Shown in pieces: positions 1 to 6,571 of a DNA stretch of 6,571 nucleotides. Position 1 is the stretch's first letter. Every line of letters starts with the position of its first letter. Location of the stretch: positions 1 to 6,571 of the forward strand of contig JABSPC010000339.1 in the NCBI GenBank assembly GCA_013215515.1, in the 5' to 3' direction. The DNA comes from Crocinitomicaceae bacterium. GTDB taxonomy: Bacteria; Bacteroidota; Bacteroidia; Flavobacteriales_D; Crocinitomicaceae. The translations under genes were made by a program, and so were the position numbers. The notes under the pieces are model-generated. The model searched no databases, was not told the origin of the DNA, and worked only from the letters and a program-made list of their open reading frames with translations.

Positions 1-297
1 CCGGCCTTAACAATGTCAGAAGAGGGGATAGAGACAGCATTTACTAATGATGAGGCAGTTTTAACTTGCCTCAGTTGTTCTTCTGCAATTGAAGAGTCCT
101 ATAAATTTTGTGGTAAGTGCGGTACTAAACTCATTCAGGAGATTGATAAAAATCAAGATAAATCGCCTGACAACCCCTTCCTTAAGTTGACAAGTGTGTT
201 TTCAAAACCATTGTTTTCTAGGATCTCAATGGCCAATTTACTTCGAACACCGGATTTACAATACACCAACAATTTTTTATCTCTCGGAATTTCTTGA
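1..297 (+). CDS. Zinc-ribbon protein, probably partial at the left edge
   Basis: Seen: the frame is open from base 1, with an ATG at 13, and ends at TGA 295-297. Counted from that ATG, cysteines 19, 22, 33 and 36 form a CX2C-X10-CX2C zinc ribbon ending in 'FCGKCGTKL', typical of small treble-clef/zinc-ribbon domains that bind structural Zn. No catalytic domain or clear membrane segment is visible. Because the frame is open at the edge and no ribosome-binding site precedes the ATG, the protein may start upstream, with the ribbon as its C-terminal domain, or at 13. The last 48 or so residues lie antisense to the conserved rhodanese part of thiF, which is suspicious. TGA 144-146 and TAA 147-149 in another frame would end the protein just after the ribbon if there were an indel. 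The ribbon is convincing. The exact ends and the function are unknown, and there is no evident link to thiamine synthesis. Confidence 0.5.
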   Translation, partial: PALTMSEEGIETAFTNDEAVLTCLSCSSAIEESYKFCGKCGTKLIQEIDKNQDKSPDNPFLKLTSVFSKPLFSRISMANLLRTPDLQYTNNFLSLGIS

Positions 298-1220
298 AGC
301 CTGAGTGGCAATTCATTAAGAGGTATATGGATTCCATTAATGTGAAAATCATCACGCTCTTGTTGCGTTCTTACATCAAGTAGATTAAAATTAATCGAAT
401 CCTCTTTATACTCTTGAAAATTTATTTCATTCGAGACTTTTGGAACTCCACAGAATTCTTGATAGTCATCCTCTAAAGAAGTAATGGATATAGAGGTGTT
501 TTTCTCAAAAGAGAATATTTTTTGCTTCATAGTAAGCGCACTAAAAGTCAGTAGTTTGCCAGATAAGACGTCTCCTAATTTCAATGCGATTTTCAGTGCT
601 TCAGCAGCTTGAAAACTTCCGATAATTCCAGGTAAAACGCCAAGTACTCCAATTTCAGAACAATTAGGTACCTCATTTGGTTTTGGTGGTGAAGGAAATA
701 AACATCTATACGTTGGACCGTTTTGATAATTAAAGACCGAAACCTGCCCATCGAATTTAAAAATGGAGCCAAAAACAATCGGTTTATTCGTCAATACGGC
801 CGCATCACTGATCAAATATCGCGTAGGGAAGTTGTCCGTTCCATCAACGATTATTTCATACTTTTTGAATAAGTCGATTGCATTGTCTTTGGTGAGCCTA
901 GTCTTGTGAGTTTTGAATGTGATGTATGGGTTGAGCAACTGTAGCCGTTGGGCAGCGGTTATTGCCTTGCTTTTTCCAATGTCTTGGTGGGTAAAAATAA
1001 CTTGTCTTTGGAGGTTGGACTGGTCCACAACGTCATCATCTACAATGCCAATTGTGCCAACTCCGGCCGCAGATAAGTATTGAAGAATAGGGCAGCCAAG
1101 TCCACCAGCGCCGATAACAAGAATTTTGGCTTGCTTCAGTTTCAATTGACCTTCTAATCCAATGTTTTCAAGAAGTAGGTGTCTGCTATACTGCTCTTTT
1201 TCCTCCGCTGATAGTTGCAT
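153..1220 (-). CDS. thiF: ThiF/MoeB-type adenylyltransferase fused to a rhodanese domain
   Basis: 355 aa. Family role: an E1-like enzyme that adenylates the C-terminal Gly of a ubiquitin-like sulfur carrier (ThiS, possibly MoaD), while a rhodanese domain supplies persulfide sulfur; it acts in the cytosol. Seen: N-terminal ThiF/MoeB domain (about 1-255) with the nucleotide loop GAGGLG at 37-42, conserved Arg72 in 'NLQRQ', Asp129 in 'DGTDN', and Cys187 in 'PNCSEIGVLG', where ThiF forms its thioester/acyl-disulfide. A rhodanese domain (about 262-355) has active-site loop C321-KSGVRS. Of the two zinc-binding CXXC pairs of E. coli ThiF/MoeB, only one Cys each seems present (C173 in 'TYRC', C257 in 'EFCG'). 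The tail 'NLRKGLSGD' aligns in frame with the usual rhodanese ending 'NLxGGxxAW' but lacks its second-to-last Gly and its Trp. The ATG at 1220 was chosen because it begins the conserved 'LSxEExxxYSRHLLL' start and lies 1 nt after the thiH stop; the open frame back to 1271 overlaps thiH. The operon context favours ThiF over MoeB, but it may serve both carriers. Confidence 0.92.
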   Translation of the reverse strand: MQLSAEEKEQYSRHLLLENIGLEGQLKLKQAKILVIGAGGLGCPILQYLSAAGVGTIGIVDDDVVDQSNLQRQVIFTHQDIGKSKAITAAQRLQLLNPYITFKTHKTRLTKDNAIDLFKKYEIIVDGTDNFPTRYLISDAAVLTNKPIVFGSIFKFDGQVSVFNYQNGPTYRCLFPSPPKPNEVPNCSEIGVLGVLPGIIGSFQAAEALKIALKLGDVLSGKLLTFSALTMKQKIFSFEKNTSISITSLEDDYQEFCGVPKVSNEINFQEYKEDSINFNLLDVRTQQERDDFHINGIHIPLNELPLRLQEIPRDKKLLVYCKSGVRSKLAIEILENNGFENTLVNLRKGLSGDLS

Positions 1221-1221
1221 C

Positions 1222-2343
1222 TTAAACCAATTCAGTATAACTTTTGTCCCAGTCTTTCCAAACGACTTCATAGCCTTGCGACTTGATCATTTCTTTTATT
1301 TCTTCCGTAGTTCTTTCATCAGAAATTTCAAATTGTTCCAAAGATTCGTGCTCCACGGCATATCCGCCTGGGTTTGTTTTTGACTCAGCGCTGATGGAAG
1401 TTATTCCTAGTTTGACAATGTTGTTTCTGAAGTTAATACTTTCTCTTGTGGACATCGATAACTCAACATCTTCATCCAAAATGCGAAAGGCACAAATTAA
1501 TTGCACTAAATCAGAGTCCGTCATTTCAACTTTTGGCTGAACTTCCCCTTCATGTGGTCGCAAACGTGGAAAAGAAATAGAGTACTTCGTTTTCCAATAA
1601 TTCTTCTGTAAATATTTTAAATGTAAGGCTGTATAGAAGCTGTCTACTCTCCAATCTTCCAATCCGAACAAGGCACCAATACCAATTTTGTGAATTTCGG
1701 CTTTACCCAACCTATCCGGAGTGTCTAAACGATAATCGAAATTGGATTTTCTCCCCTTCGGGTGGTGCGTTTTGTATGTTTTTTTGTGATAGGTCTCTTG
1801 ATAAACTAAAACGGCATACAATCCTTCATCAATTAAAGTTTCATATTCTTCTTGATCCAAGGGCTGAACTTCAATACTAATATTGCAAAAGTGCTCACGA
1901 ATTAAACGAATAGCGTTCTTTAAATATGGAACGCCAACGGTTTTATTTGCCTCTCCAGTAACGAGTAGAATGTGGTCATAGCCTAATTTTTTAATGTGCT
2001 CTACTTCTTGTAAAATTTCAGCATCAGAAAGTGTTTTTCTTCTGATTTTATTGGTCATACTGAAGCCGCAGTACGTGCAAATATTCTGACATTCATTTGA
2101 CAGGTACATGGGTATGTACATCTGAATTGTATTTCCAAACCGTTTTTTGGTGAGTGCATTACTACGTTGAGCCATTTGCTCGATGAAAGGTTTTGCGGCT
2201 GGAGAAATGAGTACTTTGAAATCATCCAAAGTGATTTTGTCTTGGGACAACACGTTCTCAACATCTGTTGCAGAGAAGTTATAGATTTCTTTTTCTAAAG
2301 TATCCCAATCGTATAAATCAAAAGTGTCTTTAAAATTACTCAT
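1222..2343 (-). CDS. thiH: 2-iminoacetate synthase (tyrosine lyase) ThiH
   Basis: 373 aa, essentially the length of E. coli ThiH. It is a radical-SAM enzyme that cleaves L-tyrosine to dehydroglycine (2-iminoacetate) and p-cresol, supplying the C-N unit for the thiazole ring. Seen: the cluster motif CX3CX2C at Cys85, Cys89 and Cys92 ('CQNICTYC'), the 'GEANK' segment at 130-134, 'VYQETY' at 180-185, 'HPKGRKS' at 194-200, 'IGIGALFGL' at 220-228, '[10 protein letters not shown]' at 254-263 and 'STRES' at 298-302. These follow the ThiH order of a radical-SAM barrel and then a BATS-type C-terminal region. The ATG overlaps the end of thiG by 8 nt, which suggests translational coupling, and ThiG is its partner in the pathway. 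No thiO (glycine oxidase) is seen, so tyrosine is the likely source of dehydroglycine. HydG and cofactor-F420 enzymes share the fold, but the operon and motifs fit ThiH. Confidence 0.97.
   Translation of the reverse strand: MSNFKDTFDLYDWDTLEKEIYNFSATDVENVLSQDKITLDDFKVLISPAAKPFIEQMAQRSNALTKKRFGNTIQMYIPMYLSNECQNICTYCGFSMTNKIRRKTLSDAEILQEVEHIKKLGYDHILLVTGEANKTVGVPYLKNAIRLIREHFCNISIEVQPLDQEEYETLIDEGLYAVLVYQETYHKKTYKTHHPKGRKSNFDYRLDTPDRLGKAEIHKIGIGALFGLEDWRVDSFYTALHLKYLQKNYWKTKYSISFPRLRPHEGEVQPKVEMTDSDLVQLICAFRILDEDVELSMSTRESINFRNNIVKLGITSISAESKTNPGGYAVEHESLEQFEISDERTTEEIKEMIKSQGYEVVWKDWDKSYTELV
2336..2343 (-). other. thiG/thiH 8-nt start-stop overlap
   Basis: On the minus strand the bases read ATGAGTAA. 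The ATG starts thiH and the final TAA ends thiG in another frame. With no Shine-Dalgarno-like sequence upstream, thiH translation probably depends on ribosomes finishing thiG. This would help keep the thiazole synthase and its dehydroglycine supplier in step. Confidence 0.85.
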
Positions 2344-3109
2344 TCAAAAAAGAGGTTAGAGGGCTACTTGCTTCTGCATGCTGTTTTACTGGAGCTAATT
2401 TTGCGTTGTACGCCATTCGACCAGCTTCTACGGCCATTTTAAATGCAACTCCCATCTCAACAGGGTTCTGAGAAACTGCAATTGCGGTATTTACTAAAAC
2501 TGCATCCGCACCTAATTCCATCGCATAAGCAGCATGAGAAGGGGCTCCAATACCAGCGTCAACAATGACAGGAACATTACTCTGTTCAATAATTATTTCC
2601 AAAAATTCTTTTGTCACGATCCCCTTGTTACTACCGATAGGAGCGCCAAGTGGCATAACACATTGTACTCCAACATTTTCTAATCTCTTACATAAAACAG
2701 CATCAGCATGGATGTATGGCATTACCACAAACCCTTTCTTTACAAGTTCTTCAGCCGCTGCTAATGTCTCTACAGGGTCAGGAAGTAAATATTTGGGATC
2801 TGGATGAATTTCTAATTTGATCCAATTTGTCCCCAAGGCCTCTCTTGCCAACTCTGCAGCAAACACAGCTTCTTTTGCCGTTCTAACTCCCGATGTATTT
2901 GGTAATAGATTGATATGGTTTTCGTTCAGGTGAATTAATATATCATCTGATTCGTTATTGATTTCTACTCTTTTCAAAGCCACAGTTACCAATTCACTTT
3001 CGGAAGCAATAATTGCATCTCGCATTTTTTTTGAACTACTAAACTTTCCCGTTCCCGTAAATAGTCGAGAGCCAAAAACCTTGTCTGCTATTTTAAGTGT
3101 ATCTGTCAT
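2336..3109 (-). CDS. thiG: Thiazole synthase ThiG
   Basis: 257 aa, the normal length for ThiG. It condenses 1-deoxy-D-xylulose 5-phosphate, dehydroglycine and ThiS thiocarboxylate into the thiazole phosphate half of thiamine, in the cytosol. Seen: a complete (beta/alpha)8-type ThiG sequence with 'LFTGTGKF' at 16-23, '[12 protein letters not shown]' at 70-81, the Schiff-base lysine K98 in 'WIKLEI', E100, 'MPLGAPIGS' at 152-160, D184 in '[10 protein letters not shown]', and 'VNTAIA' at 206-211 near the phosphate site. K98, E100 and D184 match the spacing of the catalytic K96, E98 and D182 of Bacillus subtilis ThiG. The ATG at 3109 was chosen because '[15 protein letters not shown]' is the usual ThiG start and lies 1 nt after the thiE stop. 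The frame is open to 3229, but that part overlaps conserved thiE sequence. ThiG needs ThiS, which is not encoded in this window. Confidence 0.97.
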   Translation of the reverse strand: MTDTLKIADKVFGSRLFTGTGKFSSSKKMRDAIIASESELVTVALKRVEINNESDDILIHLNENHINLLPNTSGVRTAKEAVFAAELAREALGTNWIKLEIHPDPKYLLPDPVETLAAAEELVKKGFVVMPYIHADAVLCKRLENVGVQCVMPLGAPIGSNKGIVTKEFLEIIIEQSNVPVIVDAGIGAPSHAAYAMELGADAVLVNTAIAVSQNPVEMGVAFKMAVEAGRMAYNAKLAPVKQHAEASSPLTSFLNE

Positions 3110-3110
3110 A

Positions 3111-3764
3111 CTATCCGTTTTGATTGGGTATCCAATATTCCTCTTTTGTAGAAGGGGCTTGTAATTGTTGGTGGAAGTGGCCAATGTTATTAAAGTCCTG
3201 TGTAATTTCTCCCGAAGCTGCGATGCCATAAATACCTGTTTCTAATATTTCAGAGACATCGTTTAATGTTATACCACCAATCGCAATAATCGGTGTATCC
3301 GTTTTTAACTCCTCTAAAATTGTCAAGTAACCGTTATGTCCAACGATCGGACTCAAATTGTCTTTAGTCTTTGTAAATCGAAATGGCCCCAATCCAATGT
3401 AATCTACTTTTTTAGCGATTAGAGTTTCGCAATCTTGCAATGTGTTAGCCGTTCCACCTACAAAATAGTACTCACCCAAATGTTTTTTTGCAACAGTTGG
3501 ACACGTATCATTCTTCCCCAAATGCACTCCGTCTGCTTTTACTTCTTTTGCAATTTTATAGTAATCGTTGATGATCAAGCGCGTTTGAAAATGCGAAGTA
3601 ATTTCTCTCGCCTCTTGAGCTGCTTTCAATACTTTCTTAGGACTTAAATCCTTTAATCGCAATTGAACTAACTCAGCACCAGCGGTACAAGCTTTCTGGA
3701 TGTTTTCCACATGCTCCTTTGGATTGGTTCCTTGTGATATGTAATGTAATTTTGGTAATTGCAT
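3111..3764 (-). CDS. thiE: Thiamine-phosphate synthase ThiE
   Basis: 217 aa, a usual ThiE length. It joins HMP pyrophosphate and thiazole phosphate to thiamine phosphate with release of pyrophosphate. Seen: a TIM-barrel ThiE with the full set of substrate residues: Q34, R36 and K38 in 'VQLRLKD', N66-D67 in 'IINDYY', 'DGVHLGKND' ending at D86, 'GGTANT' at 103-108, the pyrophosphate-binding T131-x-T133-K134 in 'RFTKTK', 'AIGGI' at 161-165 and 'GIAASGEI' near 180-187. This is therefore the catalytically complete copy, unlike the upstream paralogue at 4523-5128. Its ATG shares one base with the thiD stop (TAATG) and its TAG stop is 1 nt from the thiG start. A short polar tail (about 203-217) follows the barrel. 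Confidence 0.95.
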   Translation of the reverse strand: MQLPKLHYISQGTNPKEHVENIQKACTAGAELVQLRLKDLSPKKVLKAAQEAREITSHFQTRLIINDYYKIAKEVKADGVHLGKNDTCPTVAKKHLGEYYFVGGTANTLQDCETLIAKKVDYIGLGPFRFTKTKDNLSPIVGHNGYLTILEELKTDTPIIAIGGITLNDVSEILETGIYGIAASGEITQDFNNIGHFHQQLQAPSTKEEYWIPNQNG

Positions 3765-4522
3765 TAACTTAATGTTATGTGATTGCCTAATAGGCTTGTG
3801 TTTGAGCTTAAAAATTGCTCCGTGTATCTTTTGCTTAATACAGCAGCCTCTTCTATTGAGTGACCTAGCATTAAATTACTTGCCAATGAAGAAGAGAGTA
3901 CGCATCCGCTACCATGTTTTGGTGAAATGTTCATTCCTCTTGGCTCAATGTTTAATTGAACTATTTTATCATAAAACAGTTGATCCAATCCAACTTGATC
4001 TGTTCGATGCCCGCCTTTTAAATACAGGTTCGTTTTACTACTTAGGAATTCAATGGTATCCTCAATTGTTTTCTCCGGATACAGTTGTTTAATTTCTTCA
4101 AAATTTGGAGTAATGACGAATATGCTATCTAAAATTGAATCCAATACACTTAATTCGTCTTCGCTGTGGAAGTCGTACCCAGCAGTAGCTTTCAGTACTG
4201 GATCTAAAACTACTCTCACAGTAGGATTTAGCGCTTTGAGGCTTTCTAAAATCACCGATAAAGTCTTCCAGCTTTCAACTATCCCAATTTTCACTACTTC
4301 AATCTCGAAACGCTCAAACAAGGTTTCAATTTGTTCAAGAATAAGCTCTGGTTTCACCCAATGAGAAGACTTGAAATCAACATCATTTTGAACCGTCACA
4401 GTTGTACATACTGATAATCCATAGAGACCGTGCGCATGAAATGTTTTTAGATCAGATGTTAAGCCTGCCCCATTTGAAGGGTCAAAACCTGCGATTGTCA
4501 ATATGTACTGTTGTTTATTCAA
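3764..4522 (-). CDS. thiD: Hydroxymethylpyrimidine (phosphate) kinase ThiD, TTG start
   Basis: 252 aa, slightly shorter than the usual 265 or so. A ribokinase-fold enzyme that phosphorylates HMP and HMP-P to HMP-PP, the pyrimidine substrate of ThiE. Seen: 'TIAGFDPSNGAGLTSDLKT' at 9-27, matching the ThiD consensus 'IAGSDPSGGAGIQADLKT' with changes at S (to F) and IQA (to LTS); 'TVQND' with Q45; 'DPVLKATAG' at 107-115; 'TPNFEE' at 138-143; 'LKGGH' at 168-172; and the anion-hole motif 'HGSGC' ending at C207, usually 'HGTGC'. The fold and active-site loop are intact but several positions deviate, so the sequence is divergent. The start is TTG: the codon before it is the in-frame TAA of the upstream gene, and 'NKQQYILTIAG' matches the usual beginning of ThiD. 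The stop overlaps the thiE start by one base. Pyridoxal kinase activity is a less likely alternative given the operon. Confidence 0.92.
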   Translation of the reverse strand: MNKQQYILTIAGFDPSNGAGLTSDLKTFHAHGLYGLSVCTTVTVQNDVDFKSSHWVKPELILEQIETLFERFEIEVVKIGIVESWKTLSVILESLKALNPTVRVVLDPVLKATAGYDFHSEDELSVLDSILDSIFVITPNFEEIKQLYPEKTIEDTIEFLSSKTNLYLKGGHRTDQVGLDQLFYDKIVQLNIEPRGMNISPKHGSGCVLSSSLASNLMLGHSIEEAAVLSKRYTEQFLSSNTSLLGNHITLS

Positions 4523-4525
4523 TTA
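4520..4525 (-). other. TAA stop directly followed by a TTG start in the same frame
   Basis: The minus strand reads TAATTG: the stop of the TenI/ThiE-like gene and then the TTG that begins thiD, both in one frame. Only this stop separates a ThiE-like domain from a ThiD domain in a continuous frame of about 454 codons. There is no ATG or GTG at the head of thiD and no Shine-Dalgarno-like sequence, so thiD probably starts by re-initiation after termination. Confidence 0.8.
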
Positions 4526-5128
4526 ACTGTATCTATTTGCTGGAGTAAAATGATCATGCATTATTTTAAAATCTTGAATAGGAGAGGAGCTGTTCCAAAT
4601 CCCACCCAATACCCCGATGCCTCTGAATCCTAGTTCCTTGAATTCTTGAAGGTTACTTGTTAAAACGCCGCCCATTCCAACAATCAGTTTGTTGATATGG
4701 GTTACTTTAAAACCTCTTCCTTCATAGCCTTCCTTAGAAATTGAATTAAAAACAGGGCTTAGCAAGTGATAGTCAAATTCAAAGTCACAGTTTTCAATGT
4801 CTTCAGGTTCATGAAAGGAGCTACTTATTGTTTTACCATACATGCTGAGACCCCTGAAATAATTGCTTGGGACATCTAAACAGTCTCGTCTTTTTTGTTC
4901 TTGAAAATGAATACCTTTTAAATTGTATTTATTGATGAGTTCATGAAATGAGTGTACTACAATCCTGTTGTGGTACTTCGAATCAATTTGATCGATATAC
5001 GCACAATATTCATCCAAGTTTTTCGCAGGTTTTCTCAAGTGAAAGCACTCCAGACCAGTTTCGAAAAACTGATCTAGAAGCGTGAATTCATTATTGAGAT
5101 CCTTTTCAGGAGCAATTAGTACTAACAT
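4523..5128 (-). CDS. Divergent TenI/ThiE-like protein (putative thiazole tautomerase)
   Basis: 201 aa, with the ThiE/TenI TIM-barrel layout seen as degenerate motifs in the right order: 'FHLRKP' at 29-34 (ThiE 'QLRxK'), 'VVHSFHEL' at 57-64 (ThiE 'INDRxDL'), 'LKGIHFQEQ' at 70-78 (ThiE 'ADGVHLGQED'), 'SSSFHEPED' at 102-110, 'LLSPVFNSISKEGYEGRGF' at 122-140, 'GMGGV' at 151-155 and 'GFRGIGVLGGIW' at 167-178. The ThiE Gln, Lys, Asn-Asp pair and second Asp are replaced, so ordinary thiamine-phosphate synthase activity is unlikely, although 'SISK' at 129-132 resembles the pyrophosphate site TxTK. The 'EGRG' segment resembles B. subtilis TenI, a thiazole tautomerase, but its catalytic His (in 'GHVF') is Pro125 here. 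Place in the operon and family suggest a role on the thiazole branch; this is inference. ATG 5128 lies 3 nt after the thiC stop. Confidence 0.8.
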   Translation of the reverse strand: MLVLIAPEKDLNNEFTLLDQFFETGLECFHLRKPAKNLDEYCAYIDQIDSKYHNRIVVHSFHELINKYNLKGIHFQEQKRRDCLDVPSNYFRGLSMYGKTISSSFHEPEDIENCDFEFDYHLLSPVFNSISKEGYEGRGFKVTHINKLIVGMGGVLTSNLQEFKELGFRGIGVLGGIWNSSSPIQDFKIMHDHFTPANRYS

Positions 5129-5131
5129 GGT

Positions 5132-6571
<1,440 letters not shown>

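Noticed and set aside
135..170. Possible bidirectional terminator: nested inverted repeats TCAGG/CCTGA and TTGAT/ATCAA at the end of thiF
   Set aside because: Each stem is only 5 bp, the outer one has a loop of 26 nt, the inner one is A/T-rich, and no clear T-tract follows on either strand.
153..200. Possible frameshift at the thiF C-terminus because the usual rhodanese 'GG..W' ending is missing
   Set aside because: 'NLRKGLSGD' aligns with 'NLxGGxxAW' in the same frame without gaps, so substitutions explain it better than an indel. Neither neighbouring frame restores the motif.
1221..1271. Longer thiF starting at 1271
   Set aside because: The 17 extra residues overlap thiH out of frame and do not resemble a ThiF N-terminus; the ATG at 1220 begins the conserved sequence and fits the 1-nt spacing seen elsewhere.
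3110..3229. Longer thiG with 40 extra N-terminal residues (frame open to an ATG at 3229)
   Set aside because: This stretch overlaps the thiE C-terminal region in another frame, including the GGI and 'GIAASG' codons or their vicinity, and the normal ThiG start is the Met at 3109, 1 nt after the thiE stop.
3772..4364. Plus-strand ORFs of 106 and 103 codons opposite thiD
   Set aside because: They lie antisense to conserved ThiD sequence, have no recognisable domain or ribosome-binding site, and overlap each other; they are shadow frames.

Overview
The window is almost entirely one minus-strand operon for de novo thiamine (vitamin B1) biosynthesis. In transcription order, reading from the right edge to the left, it holds thiC (5' end cut off by the window), a divergent TenI/ThiE-like gene, thiD, thiE, thiG, thiH and a thiF/moeB-type gene fused to a C-terminal rhodanese domain. 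The left edge carries the end of an unrelated plus-strand gene with a zinc ribbon, whose reading frame runs into the 3' end of thiF.

Organism: low-to-moderate GC, no Shine-Dalgarno-like sequence in front of any of the six starts visible inside the operon, a radical-SAM ThiH rather than ThiO, a ThiE-like paralogue with an 'HLRKP' motif, and a ThiF-rhodanese fusion. Together these suggest a Bacteroidota bacterium, probably of the Flavobacteriales. This is inference from family resemblance, not from a database comparison.

Layout (minus strand, right to left): thiC 6571-5132 (partial), 3-nt gap, TenI/ThiE-like 5128-4523, no gap (stop codon directly followed by a TTG start in the same frame), thiD 4522-3764, 1-nt overlap, thiE 3764-3111, 1-nt gap, thiG 3109-2336, 8-nt overlap, thiH 2343-1222, 1-nt gap, thiF 1220-153. 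No intergenic space can hold an internal promoter or terminator, so the genes should be co-transcribed from a promoter beyond the right edge. Any TPP riboswitch would also lie there.

How the genes work together: ThiC makes HMP-P from aminoimidazole ribotide and ThiD phosphorylates it to HMP-PP. ThiH cleaves tyrosine to dehydroglycine. The ThiF-rhodanese protein should activate and sulfurate the carrier ThiS, which is not encoded in this window. ThiG combines DXP, dehydroglycine and ThiS thiocarboxylate into the thiazole. The TenI-like protein may act on the thiazole product, and ThiE joins the two halves to thiamine phosphate. ThiL or another final kinase is not here.

I found no previously undescribed system. 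The points most worth a second look are the ThiE-like paralogue that lacks both the ThiE substrate-binding residues and the TenI catalytic histidine, the single in-frame stop separating it from thiD, the reduced cysteine set of ThiF, and the long convergent overlap at the left edge.
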